DNA of 64,000 bases from Loripinus fragilis. Its lineage: Eukaryota > Mollusca > Bivalvia > Lucinida > Lucinidae. The translations under genes and the position numbers were made by a program. The notes beneath the pieces are model-generated. The model was not told the DNA's origin and searched no databases. It saw only the letters and a list, made by a program, of their open reading frames with translations. Shown here piece by piece: positions 40,308-51,669 of this stretch (positions are counted from its first letter, which is position 1; every line of letters starts with the position of its first letter). The stretch covers positions 16,118,687 through 16,182,686 of the forward strand of contig OZ026522.1 in NCBI GenBank assembly GCA_964019695.1, in the 5' to 3' direction.

Positions 40308-43032
40308 TGGGCAAGTTTAAAAAAATGTGACCAAAGTGTGACATTGGGGTTCAAAAATAAACATTATGTCAGAGCTTTCTTTTTTGTAACATAAGTTTCC
40401 TTATATCCTGAATTTTGACAAATTTTATGTTTTTTGTACAAAGTATTTATAGTTTTCTTTTATCAACCTCTTGATTTAGATTATTAAAAGATTTTTAACC
40501 AAACTTTATCTATTCTATTCAAGGTCATAAAAACATCAAGTAAATGATTAAGTCCTGTAATTTGTACCTAATATGATGAAATGGATATTATAAACCATGT
40601 TTGGCATCAAGACTGCCATGTTTAAAACATGTTTGTGAAATTAATGATACTTTTTATAAAATTTTGCAAGGATTTTCCAGCACCTAGAGCTTAAAGTTTT
40701 TTAAATCTTTGATATTAAAGCCCACATAAAAAGAAAACTCATTGATTTGCAGACGTTAGGATCTATAGAAGAAGAAAACATTAGACTTTTTGGGTCTGGA
40801 TGTCTAGCTTTCTAATGCTGGACATTATAAAAACACTGTGTTATGAAAGAAAATGTTACACTCCTGACATTCATTGCTATTTATTCATTTCAAAGATAAA
40901 ATATCGTTTCTTCTGTTACCAAGCAACTGCTTAAAATGATCTCATATGATTTGGGGGTTTTCAAATGACACCCAAATGACATACAGGTGGTGGTTACTAC
41001 TATTAAAGCCATTTTTAATGGTTGGGTCGGAAAATATTTAACAAACGAAGAATTCACCCAATATTCTTCAGCTATTATGAGAAAATAAGGTGACAACAGC
41101 ATGATTTAAATGCTGTAAAATGTTGTTTATGTACTGCTTTAAAAGACCAAAAATGAACAATAAACTTCAGAAAAAGCAGTCTGAAGTAACACAAGTATGA
41201 AACTATCTGAAATGTTACACCCATGACCGGTACAAGTATGTTGATATAGACAGTCTATATTTCATACATACTATATATTTCTGAAATATCAGGCTCGTTT
41301 TGGTAACAAATAGTGTGATGGTATACTATTTTTCACAGCATGATATAGTGCTTTTGATGAAAGTTGATAACTTAACTGCTGTTTATCTTGAAATACTCAA
41401 GATCATCAGCACTAAAAAGCTTGCCTTGATAGAATATTCAATCAAAATGTAGAGCCTCCCTACTACTTAGAACATTGTGTACACTTTTAGTTTAAAATAT
41501 CAAAAAATACTGCTAAAGGATTTTAAAAACAAAAGCAGACTTCGAACTATCAAATGAACAAAATTGAAAGTTGTTACACTCCTGACATGAAAAGACAGAA
41601 GTATTTATCTTGATCCATGAACTAATCTCATCACTTTACATGACAGTCAGTCTCATATAATGGTATTTTCTATTTTGTCATCTCAACTAGATAGTTTTTA
41701 CCTTTTCTTTATATATTTCTTTACTCTTTCTAAAGCGGATATCTTGGTTCCTTGGGCTTGAGCCGAGAAAATCCCCTACCCCCTTAAGTTTTCTTATTGA
41801 TTTCCTGATACAAGAAAGTTTTATAACTGGCTTTCCCATTTCTAATTGATGCTGAGGTCATTCATTGAAAGGCATCTTAGATTAGAAGGGTTAGTAAAGA
41901 TATATCTCTATTACATATAAAAATGTCAGGAGTGTAACAATTTGTATACATTATCATTATCAACATGTAAATACATTATTAAGAAGTTTTTATCATTATT
42001 TGATGGTTTCATTTGTAAGGCAAAGGAATAACCTTGAGGTGAAAAAAAAACACTGATCACTATCTTTCTATTTATACATATTTTTTATACCTACAAAATG
42101 GCTATTATATTAAAAATTGGCTTTTTTACAAAAAATAACTGGCATTTCTTGTTATAAAAGGAAAGAAACAAGTTTCCACTGCTAGGACAATGTCTGCATT
42201 ATCATAATATTTGGTTAATATCAATATTTGAGCTAAAATCATGTATTACATTACCTGAAGAACATGCAACAAAATTACATGTGTTACACTCCTGACATCA
42301 TAAATCAGGCTCTGTGAGGAAATTCAATCCTCTGATGCAGCAAGTAAATTTTGCTGATTATCTGGATTGGGGATGTGTTCTTGGAAAACATGAAAATATA
42401 GGTTTTGGGCAGCACACAGAAAGATGGTGAGAAGGTAAACACAATGTGTTACACTCCTGACATCAGTGGGTTGTTAAATTTGAAGAAACACATACCAATG
42501 TGAAGTGACGTTAGGATCAAAATCCAAGCTTCAGTTGATGTTGCACATGTCTGTTTGTGGTGTGACCAAGTTACATGTATGTAGCATGTATAGTCAACTT
42601 GTAGCAGTTAATATTGGAAGAAGCATTGTTTTTTTACCTCATGTAAATTTTGAAGGGCATGTCTCCAAAATGATATGTTATATCAATAGGTAGATTATAT
42701 AAATAGCCCTGCTTTGTGTATCTTATCTACAACATGTCAATTTATGATATTCTAAAGCTTAAACTGGTGTTATATCACTATGTTTACTAATATATTCCTC
42801 AGAACATTCACATGGTGCAAAAATGTCACACAAAAAGCGTTACACTCCTGACATTTTGGGGTGGTTTTAATGACATAACTTTTTTATTTGTCATTTGATT
42901 TTTTTCAAATTTGGCAACAAATAAATGGGTATCAAAACACACCTTTGAGGGATAAATGTAAGCAAAAATATTCCATATTAAGAGCATGGGGATAAAAAAA
43001 ATGAATGGTCACATTTTTTTTAAACTTGCCCA
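40308..43032. mobile_element. TIR element with iterated GTTACACTCCTGACAT words
   Basis: Termini TGGGCAAGTTTAAAAAAATG + TGACCA (40308-40333) and their complement (43006-43032). The minisatellite resumes in phase after it; the flanks TATTTGTATG / TAATTATATG may be a 10-bp target duplication with two changes. Inside, GTTACACTCCTGACAT occurs at 40855, 41573, 41923 (inverted), 42283, 42448 and 42839, and a variant lies at 41214. No long ORF or transposase is visible. It is a non-autonomous DNA transposon of uncertain superfamily, possibly Mutator-like by target length. Confidence 0.85.
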
Positions 43033-44130
43033 TAATTATATGTCTATTAAACATTGATAAGCCAGTTCATCTTATTTCACACTAGTATTTGTGTGTCTAT
43101 TAAAGATTGATGAGCTAGTTCATCTTGTTTCACACTTGTGATGTGTATGTCTATTAAACATTGATAAGCCAGTTCATCTTGTTTTCCACTAGTATTTGTA
43201 TGTCTTTTAAACATTGATGTGCCTGTTCATCGTGTTTTCCACTAGAGTTTGTATGTCTTTTAAACATTGATGTGCCAGTTCATCTAATTTAACACGTGTG
43301 GTTTGTATGTCTATTAAACATTGATAAGCCAGTTCATCTTGTTTTCTACTAGTGTTTGTATGTCTTTTAAACATTGGTTAGGCAGTTCTTCTTATTTCAC
43401 ACTTGTGATTTGTATGTCTTTTAAACATTGATGTGCCAGTTCATCTTGTTTTCCACTTGTGTTTGTATGTCTATTTTTATATTGATGTGCCAGTTCATCT
43501 TATTTCATACCTGTAATTTGTATGTCTATTAAACATTTATGAGCCAGTTCATCTTGTTTTCCACTAGTGTTTGTATGTCTTTTAAACATTGATGTGCCAG
43601 TTCATCTTGTTTTCCACTAGTATTTGAATGTCTTTTAAACATTGATGTGCCAGTTCATCTGGTTTCACACTAGTGATTTGTATGTCTATTAAACATTGAT
43701 GAGCCAGTTCATCTTGTTTTTCACTAGTATTTGTATGTCTTTTAAACATTGATGAGGCAGTTTATCTTGTTTTCCACTAGTATTTGTATGTCTTTTAAAC
43801 ATTGATGTGCCAGTTCATCTTATTTCACACTGATGATTTGTATGTCTATTAAACATTAATGAGCCAGTTTATCTTATTTCACACTGGTGATTTGTATGAC
43901 TTTTAAACATTAATGAGCCAGTTCATCTTGTTTTCCACTAGTGTTTGTATGTCTATTAAACATTGATGAGCCAGTTCATCTTATTTCACACTGGTGATTT
44001 GTATGTCTATTAAACAGTGATGGGCCAGTGCATCTTGTTTCACACTAGTGATTTGTATGACTTTTAAACATTGATGAACCGTCTCATATTGTTTCCCACA
44101 AGTGTTGGTATGTCTATTAAACAGAGATGA
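43033..44130 (+). repeat. Minisatellite, ~54-bp units (right block)
   Basis: This continues the 39010-40307 array, with TCTATTAAACATTGATAAGC and GCCAGTTCATCTTGTTTTCC units. In this block GTGCCAGTTCATC and CTTTTAAACATTG variants are common. The last recognisable unit is near 44100-44130. Confidence 0.92.
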
Positions 44131-44134
44131 GCAA

Positions 44135-45040
44135 GTTCATATGATTTTGGTTCTTGTTGCAAGTCTGAGCAGCGAAGGTTCAGACGAGCTATTACAAACA
44201 CACAGACTCATCCGACCCTTCGCCCTTCCTTACATGAACACACACAGACAGAATGCGTGTACGGACGCAGCATGAACAAATTGGAATAGAGCGCCATCAG
44301 ATAGTCATACATGCATGCATCAAATGAATAGATACAATGAAGTAGGGATATAAGAGCAATTATCAAAGTTGAAAAAGGCAAAACATCTACACAACAAAAC
44401 CAGGACCAAATACTAACACCCACGTACAATGTGAGCAACAGCAAACGCAAACAATATATTGACAACAACAGAGGTAGACACAGCTATTGGTGTTTGTGTC
44501 AAATATATTCCTACTGAGCAATATCAAACAATACAGTAACAGCTATAGGTGTAAATTACTAATACAGCACGCAATGTGGGCAACACCAAACATAACTTTA
44601 GCAAAAACCGTGGCAGGTACAATTACAGATGTTGGGGTCTATATATATTTTATGACCAATACTACACAAAAGATTCTGACGTTTTCAAAGCGCTTTCATT
44701 ATTCAGTTGTCACGTATGCTCTTCAATTTTGATAATTATCATCACAGAGAAATAATTAATTTAACGAGCTAAAATTGATCAATGACCAAAAGGCTGCAAC
44801 AGCTAACGAAAACCACAAAGCAAAATACAAACGTCATGCGCCTGCCAATGACATGCGATTATTAAACTTTATTTGAATTATGATTTTTTGCGAGTGTGTG
44901 TGTCGTAAAATATCCTAAATTCAAAAAAATTCATTCCAAAATTAATCGAAGAATACCGTATTTTACATTGTTTGACAGAGGGTGTTCATCTGCACCACAG
45001 TGATTGCCTATTTTGTGTAAATGACAGCAAAAGTATTTCA
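44135..45040. other. Intergenic or intronic sequence without recognised features
   Basis: Open frames here (44208-44468 and 44487-44732) show no family motif. Local CA-rich words (ACACACAGAC) occur near 44198-44250. Confidence 0.45.
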
Positions 45041-45044
45041 TTAC

Positions 45045-45545
45045 CAAAATAAGTAAGGTGCAAATATCAGGAATTGATACAATCAAGTACCACACCTGAC
45101 CGAAGATACCAATGGGAAAGTGGCAAACACACAGTAGACACCACAAACGAGAGCCAAGAGGTCAGCCCTTTCCCAGCATGTGACCACAAGGCACATATAA
45201 ACAGACGCACAAAGGTATAGCAAACACAAGACAGAAATAAAATAAAATATCCACAAAAGAAGTACCGCCTTGGAATGGTCAGTTAAATATTTTACTGGAG
45301 GGCTTAAACCAGTTTCATGGCGCAAACCTTGCCCTTATTTCTGATATGGACCAGAACAAATTTTGGAAAGTGACAAAACACAACTGCCAAGAGATCGGCC
45401 CTTTCCCAGCAGGTAACCACAAGGAATAGACATGACAGCACAACACAAACCAACATGGAGCATAACAAACAAATACGATCCACTAAAGAAGCACCTCCTT
45501 GGAAGGGTCAGCAAAAAATATTTTACTGGAGGGCTTAAACCGGCG
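45045..45545 (-). mobile_element. Two head-to-tail 3' ends of the GTNCAP retroelement
   Basis: 45045-45316 and 45345-45545 are both minus-oriented copies of the sequence at 47338-47612 (AAATAAGTAAGGTGCAAATA... to TTTTACTGGAGGGCTTAAAC). The second lacks its outer 3' part. Two tandem 3' ends in the same orientation suggest a tandem or partial-tandem insertion. Confidence 0.75.
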
Positions 45546-45940
45546 CCAACCTCACCCTTAATTCAGATGTGGATCAAGACACATAGATATTTGGTTGGCA
45601 TGAAAGACCCCTCACTAATCAATACATCCTCTCCTAGAACATATAAATCAAGATATAACAAGGAGATAAAGCAAAAATAATGGTTCCACTGTAAATAAAA
45701 CTGAATACCGGAGCAAAAGAAATCAAACAGGTAAACCCTGTTGGACCTGACAAACAACCAAAGCATCAGGCCCCTACCATCTCATCAAAAGATAAGTTTT
45801 TAAGTCCGAACCGCATAGTCTCTGAAGTCCGACCATCTGGCGTGCAACTAAAGAGGAAAGCAAAGTTGCCAAATGTGATTGGGCTAACCACCAAACATGC
45901 AGTCTGTTGCAATACATTTATGTTAGAGCCAGTCAGATAT
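45546..45940 (-). mobile_element. GTNCAP-retroelement 3' region, inverted
   Basis: The reverse complement matches 47015-47330 base for base over long stretches (TTGCAACAGACTGCATG to TTAGTGAGGGGTC-like). It lies tail to tail with the RT copy that starts at 46.19 kb. Together with 45345-45545 it forms one inverted, 5'-truncated copy. Confidence 0.75.
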
Positions 45941-46189
45941 GACCATGGAGTTAAAGTTCAAGGTTAAATATATTTGAATATGTTTAAGAGGCTGTGCCAA
46001 AAATGCTCATATTTCATTTTTTGACCAAAGGAGCTCATATTTGTCAAAATAATTGCATGTGGTCTATAGATTACGTCTATTGCTTCAGCTTATCAATATG
46101 ACCTTCAAACTAAGTTCAATGTAAAATAAATAATAGGTTTAAGCTAATCTATCAATTTTGATGAAGAAATGCATTTTTTACTTCAGAAA

Positions 46190-47335
46190 AACCTAAAAAA
46201 TTTCATGCATGGTCGTGTCAAAATGTATGTGATGCGCTGACCTTTCTGTTGGACAACATTTTTATTCAATTTGGCACCAAGCTCTATAGACAAGCAGTTG
46301 GGATTCCTATGGGCACTAATTGCGCCCCCCTGGTTGCAGAGATTTATTCCTGTTTTGTTATGAGAGGGACTTAATGATGTCTCTTTCTGATGATAAGCAG
46401 GCTGATGTTATTGATGCGTTTAACACTACTTCCAGATGTTTGGACGATATTTTAAATGTTAATAATGTTCATTTTGACAATATGGTAAGTCAAATATACC
46501 CTTCAGAGCTCAAACTGAATAAAGCCAATGCCTCTGATACCAAAGCCGCATTTTTAGACTTGCATTTGTCAATTTCTAATGATATTGTTTCTACAAAAAT
46601 TTATGATAAACGTGACGACTTTGATTTTGAAATTGTCAATTTCCCATTTTTAGATGGTGATGTTCCTTGTTCTACATCCTATGGAGTCTATATCTCTCAA
46701 CTCATTCGTTTTGCTAGAGCATCTAGCTATGTTGCTGACTTCAACACTCGCAATAAATTGTTAAATCAGAAACTTCTAAAACAAGGCTATTGGTATCATA
46801 AACTTCGCAAAACTTTTTCAAAATTTATAGACGATACTATGAGTTGATTTCTAAATTCCAAGTTGGACTTGAATCTCTCTTGCGCCAAGGACTTTCAGAA
46901 CCTGATTTCTATGGTGACTTGGTGTATAAATTGAAGAAGATTGTTGGTTCTAATAATTTTTTTAGAGCAGTTCACTAAAATAATTTCCGATTATAAAAAG
47001 ATTGGCTATAACATTAATGTATTGCAACAGACTGCATGCTTGGTAGTCAACCCAATCACGGTTGGCAATTTTGCTTTCTGCTTTAATTGCACGCCGGTGG
47101 GTCGGACTTCAGACTCTATGATGGTTCGGACTTAAAGACTAATCTATTGATGAGATGGTAGGGGCCTGATGCTTTGGCTGTTTGTCGGGCCCACCGGGGT
47201 TTACCTGTTGGATTTCTTTTGCTCCGGTATTCAGTTTTATTTACTGTTGAGTCCTTATCTTTGCTTTATCTCCTTGTTATATCGTGATTTATATGTTTTA
47301 GGAGATAATGCATTGATAAGTTAGGGGCGCCGTAA
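46190..47335 (+). pseudogene. Reverse transcriptase, GTNCAP / LDDIL type, frameshifted
   Basis: 'HAWSCQNVCDALTFLLDNIF' and 'KLYRQAVGIPMGTNCAPLVA' lie upstream of a frameshift near 46340. A 175-codon frame then holds 'TSRCLDDILNVNNVHFDNMV' (the YLDD catalytic box, with Y changed to C) and 'KAAFLDLHLSISND', followed by the KIYDKRDDFDFEIVNFPF and 'SYGVYISQLIRFARASS' blocks. More pieces follow in another frame (FQVGLESLLRQGLSEPDFYG, near 46860-46915). The RT layout resembles Penelope-like elements, but no GIY-YIG nuclease is seen. At least two shifts make it inactive. Confidence 0.8.
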
Positions 47336-47337
47336 AA

Positions 47338-47612
47338 CCAGTTTAAGCCCTCCAGTAAAATATTTTACTGACCGTTCCAAGGTGGTGCTTCTTTTGTGGA
47401 TCTTTTATGTTTTTGTTCTGTCTTGTGTTTGCTATGTCTTTGTGAGCGTCTGTGCATATGTGCTTTGTGGTCACCTGCTGGGAAAGGGCTGACCTCTTGG
47501 CTCTCGTTTGTGGTGTCTGCTGTGAGTTTGTCACTTTCCCATTGGTATCCTGGGTCAGGTGTGGTACTTGAATGTATCGAATCCTGATCTTTGCACCCTT
47601 ACTTACTTTGTT
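47338..47612 (+). mobile_element. 3' region of the GTNCAP retroelement, attached to its RT
   Basis: It lies directly downstream of the RT remnant: GTTTAAGCCCTCCAGTAAAA, ACTGACCGTTCCAAGG, GTGGTCACCTGCTGGGAAAG, and end GCACCCTTACTTACTTTG. This copy identifies the dispersed repeats at 15.5, 35.3, 45.0, 45.3 and 49.9 kb as 3' ends of the same family. Confidence 0.85.
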
Positions 47613-47859
47613 CATACTTGACGTTTTGTCGGGCCTGATCTGGATCCAAACTATTTGACATTCTGATGCTATTTCTGAAATCATTTTTGAAAAGCTTTAT
47701 TTTAAAAAAAAAGAAACAGCAGGCGGCAAAAACATGCAAAATTACCCGTTAGGAAAATACTTAAGCTCACCTAGTACCATGTTTACCAAACACTCATATG
47801 TGCAAACAGCATATTTGTTGAATGGGCCATTAACTAACTAGGTCTTAAAAAGTAATTTT

Positions 47860-48095
47860 TACTGACCGTTTCAAGGCAAGGAGGTTCTTCTTTTGTGGAT
47901 CATTTTTGTTAAGTATGTTTCTTGTTTGTCTTATTTTTCATTGCAGCCTTGTGGCCACCTGCTAAGAAAGGCTGAGCTCTTGGCTCTCTTGTATGTGATG
48001 TTTTATTGTGTTTTTGCCACTTTCCCTTGTGTTTGTCCTGGGTCAGGCGTGGTGCCTGATTGTATCGATTTCTGATCTTTGCCTTCATTCTTACT
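47860..48095 (+). mobile_element. Diverged 3'-end copy of the same family
   Basis: TTTTTACTGACCGTTTCAAGG, GTGGCCACCTGCTAAGAAAG, CCTGGGTCAGGCGTGGTGCC and TTCTTACTTACTAT follow the same order as 47338-47612, but with many changes and a shorter 5' part. Confidence 0.7.
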
Positions 48096-48124
48096 TACTA
48101 TTATAAAAGTATTGACCTCAATGA

Positions 48125-48225
48125 GATAGAAATGAGGATTTATCTAACCTTAAAAGGGATATTTACCGAGGCAGCAAGGCCGCGGTGAATATCACTTTTA
48201 AAGGTAGATAAATCCCTTTGTTATA
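48125..48225. mobile_element. Small hairpin MITE
   Basis: GGATTTATCTAACCTTAAAA and GATATTTACCG are mirrored by CGGTGAATATC and TTTTAAAGGTAGATAAATCC around a short GC-rich centre (AGGCAGCAAGGCCG). Confidence 0.6.
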
Positions 48226-48361
48226 TAGCCTATAAATAAACATCTTCTGATTGGCCTAGATCCATATTCACCTATAGTCAATAGAACTGCAAGTTGCATT
48301 GGCTGGGGTTTTCCCCATTTAATATTAGTTGCTAAAATAGACATCATAGAAACTTTTCTTA

Positions 48362-48561
48362 ACAGGTGTGCTTTCAGCACGAAACTTGCATGATTTGCTG
48401 TAAATTCAAATTAGTGAGTAATATCAACACAAAATTTACAAGATTTGGTGCTTCATCATAGACAGGTGTGCTTTCAGCACGAAACTTGCATGATTTGCTG
48501 TAAATTCAAATTAATAAGTTATATCAACACAAAATTTAAAAGATTTGATGCTTCATCATAG
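48362..48561 (+). repeat. Two tandem 100-bp units
   Basis: ACAGGTGTGCTTTCAGCACG starts both units (48362 and 48462); the copies differ at only a few positions. Each unit contains a GTGCTTTCAGCAC hairpin. Confidence 0.85.
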
Positions 48562-48969
48562 ACATGCAATTCAAGACTTTGCTGTTGAATATAAACAGAA
48601 CCCTTTATGCACTAATGAATTATTCCTTTTGGTTTGATGTAATAGAATTGATATGGTCCATTGTATAATTCAAGGGTCACAGGTTACAAAATCTAAATAA
48701 AAATGTAGTTTTTTTTCTGAGATCATTTTTATCTTAGCAAACAGTGTAGATCTTGATGCAATGCCACATTTTGTGGCATTTCATCTAGATTTTCTCCACC
48801 TGCAGTTGTAATTACAAATGCATGCATTCATTTCTCTTTTAACAGTTAGTCATCATGTTAAAAAAGAAATTGCAGACTGGCCAAGACATGAGCCATGGCC
48901 AAGATTTCGTTGTTGTTGCTGTTTTTGTCTAGAAACATTATATATTTAAACAATTGATGACGGTTGAGG

Positions 48970-49075
48970 CTTTGGACATGATGTGATGTCAACCTGATAA
49001 TACAAATATTGACCTTGGCTCCGCCTCAGTCAATATAATAGGTACTCTCAGGTCGACATCACATCAAAAGTCAAT
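48970..49075. mobile_element. Small inverted-repeat element (GATGTGATGTC)
   Basis: GATGTGATGTCAACCTGA and ATATTGACC are mirrored by GTCAATAT and TCAGGTCGACATCACATC. MITE-like, non-coding. Confidence 0.55.
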
Positions 49076-49459
49076 TATTGTACAATATTGTATTATATGT
49101 CTTTTCAACTGTGACTGAATATTTTCAACTTTCATTTTTGTAACTAGATTCTTGTTCAACCGAATGACCTTCTCGAAATTTTAGCAACTGTTTTATCATA
49201 AATCACTTGTCTTGTTTATTCAAACAACGGAAAATGAAGAAACAAAACAATACTGAATACTAAATTAATTAACACATCTTTATTTTTCCTGTTGGGAGTT
49301 GAAGCAGCAAATCAAGTTTGATCTGGTTTTCATCCTATGTCAACCTGTTGGCCAGTTTCGACCAGTTTTTGGGTAGATATAGAGATTTATGAAGGCAAAT
49401 AGGGCCTATCAGGAAGCAGGATTCTCTCCAGTCATATGACAAAAATATATGTATTGCAG

Positions 49460-49532
49460 GTTTCAAGAAAAAGAAGAAAGTCTACAGCTGATCAACAGTG
49501 AAACTGTGTGTTACATCAATTCTAAAAGAAAG
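49460..49532 (+). CDS. Candidate internal exon, unknown protein (part 2)
   Basis: It is bounded by TGTATTGCAG| and |GTATAT. The 73 bases give one base completing the codon left by the 38737 exon, then 24 open codons ('FQEKEESLQLINSETVCYIN' then SKRK). Joined, the two exons give an uninterrupted charged helical stretch across the junction (LSEKIISR-R-FQEKEESLQL), as in a coiled coil. No later exon is recognised. Pairing is inferred from phase and character, not from transcript data. Confidence 0.4.
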
Positions 49533-49864
49533 GTATATATGGATCTGCCTATTCATTTTATATACACCATTGATCTATACTGACCTTTAATTAAGCTACC
49601 AACAGTAAGAGAAAACGCTATTGAAGATCTTGAACAAATGCACGACCCATAGCTGTGTACTATAATCACTGTGTGTGTCCGTCCGTCTGTCGTCCGTCCA
49701 CCCGTCCATCTACCTTCTATCCGTTAGCAGTTAGTCAAAATACTCAAAACTCTTGAAACACAAGCCATGTTTTGATCAAAAGTTTGCATACAAACGCATG
49801 TCAACATGGTCCAACTCGATTGCGTAACTACCTTTTTGATGGACAAGGCTTCGCCTAAGTATCA

Positions 49865-51165
49865 GTAAAAGAAAGAAAGACGACAAATATCAGGAAACTC
49901 TGCAATCAAGTACCACACCTGACCCAGGATACAATTATTATGGGGAAGTAACAAAAATACAATAAACATCACCAACAAAAGCCAAGATTTCAGCCCTTTC
50001 CCAGCAGGTGACCACAAGGCAGCAATGAACAGACGCGAAAGCATGAGAAGCACAGGGCACAAAAAAAAAATATCCACAAAAGAAGTACAGTGAGCCACTT
50101 TAGTTAAAAAAAAGGTACGCACCACCTTTTCAGGGCCAACAATTTTTGACGAAAATGCTGGAACCAAACATTCTCTTTTAATTGTTTGATGAAATCGAAA
50201 ACTATCAAAATCACTCATGCGAATCATTCTGCAACGTCAAAGGCTATTTTGACAAACATGCTCGTGTAACCTGATCGTCTATATTTTCTATTTTCTATTT
50301 GCGCTATGAATTATCCATGGTTATCGTTGTGACAGAAAAAAACACCGAAAAAATTGTTTTACTCAAGTAAAACCCCCTTTTTGGTCGTTGAAGTTAGTAA
50401 CACTGTTACTCTTTGAAGAAATGCTCGTTTTGACGTCATATTAACGTCATTTACAATAACAGATTTCCCTTCGCAAATTGTTTTGTTATGAGTCCATTTT
50501 TGAAATAGATGTATCGAAACACCTAATCGTTGACACGTCTTATAGCCTTGGTAGTGGTGACATCATCACTAACGTCAACACCATGACGCCAATAAATCCA
50601 ATTACTTTTTATGAAAATAAACGGCGGATACATTGTTGTTTAAAATGAAATAAAAGAAGCGTTTTGATAACTAGTTTACTCAGAATCATACGACATTTAA
50701 ACTAACTTTAGAAAAGGTCATAAAAGCAAACTTTTTTCAAACCTTGGTCAGCTGGGAACCAAAATAGTAAAACGTTTAAAAACGGATATTTTTAACAAAC
50801 ACATTCCAGTCTTAGATATTGCCAAGAATAAATCGGCTCTTATCACTGGCATTGCAGAATTTTGACCCTGAAAAAAAAGTGCAATGTGATCTGAAATCCT
50901 TTCGAAATAATGCAATGTGAAATGGTGTTTTGAGTTTTGTGCCCTTCAAGATCCATTTTCTCACTAGGTTCTCATCTGGATACAATAAAATTTCAATGTC
51001 TAATGCAAATATAGATGCACTTAACGCTGATAGTCCCAGAATAAAAAAAAGCACATTTCATTTCCGAGTAATTTTACATTTTATAAGTGGTGCGTTACTA
51101 AAGTGGCTCAGTGCACCGCCTTGGAACAGTCATTAGAAATGATTTTACTGGAGGGCTTAAACCGG
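49865..51165 (-). mobile_element. GTNCAP 3'-end copy split by a TIR element
   Basis: 49865-50090 and 51113-51165 are the two halves of one minus-oriented 3' end (to AAAGAAGTAC, and from CACCGCCTTGGAACAGTC to TACTGGAGGGCTTAAACC). The 1020-bp element 50091-51110 lies between them. Confidence 0.8.
50091..51110. mobile_element. 1.0-kb TIR element (TGAGCCACTTTAGT)
   Basis: Left end TGAGCCACTTTAGTTA, then an A-run and GTACGCACCAC. The right end is the complement, GTGGTGCGTTACTAAAGTGG + CTCA. It divides a retroelement 3' end. The flanks AGTACA / AGTGCA may be a changed 6-bp target duplication if the element is taken one base inward. The interior has no transposase frame. Confidence 0.75.
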
Positions 51166-51359
51166 TTGCCTGATAATGGTCAATTAGTGAAAATGTTCAT
51201 AACTCCTGAACCACATGATATAGTTAGATCAAAATTTGCATACCTATTAATTATGACCCTGCCATGACAATGGCCAGGGAATTAAGTATTACCCCTGTCT
51301 GTCCGTCCATACGTACGTCTGTCCATATGTACGTACGTCGCACCAAACGATGACTGCTC

Positions 51360-51665
51360 TCTAAGTTAAATAGAGGTCTTGATAAGAATTTTATGACCCT
51401 TAGTCACATTGTAAAGTACTATAAGGTATTCTTCAAGGTCGATAATGGTCCATATCGCACCATGCCTTCAGGAGTTATGGCCATTTGTTTATGAAAATTC
51501 ACCATTTGAAATTATGTCCGCTTTCTAAGTTGATAAGTTTAAATCAGAATTTTATGAAACTTGGTCACATTGTTTAGTACTATAATGCCTTCTTCTAGTT
51601 TGATAATGGTATATATCGCACTATGCTTTCATGAGGTATGGTCCTTTGTTTATGAAAATTCATCG
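51360..51665 (+). repeat. Two diverged ~160-bp tandem units
   Basis: AGAATTTTATGA, CTT(A)GTCACATTGT, AGTACTATAA, GATAATGGT.(T/C)ATATCGCAC and TTTGTTTATGAAAATTCA recur in order at about 51386-51516 and 51551-51665. The class of repeat is unknown. Confidence 0.7.
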
Positions 51666-51669
51666 TTCG

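Noticed and set aside
39010..44130. CRISPR-like array of repeats
   Set aside because: The units are contiguous 54-74-base repeats without unique spacers and with graded divergence; this is a eukaryotic minisatellite.
46320..46847. Intact 175-codon reverse-transcriptase gene
   Set aside because: The upstream motif (IPMGTNCAP) is in another frame and the YLDD tyrosine is changed; downstream blocks are shifted again, so it is a pseudogene fragment.
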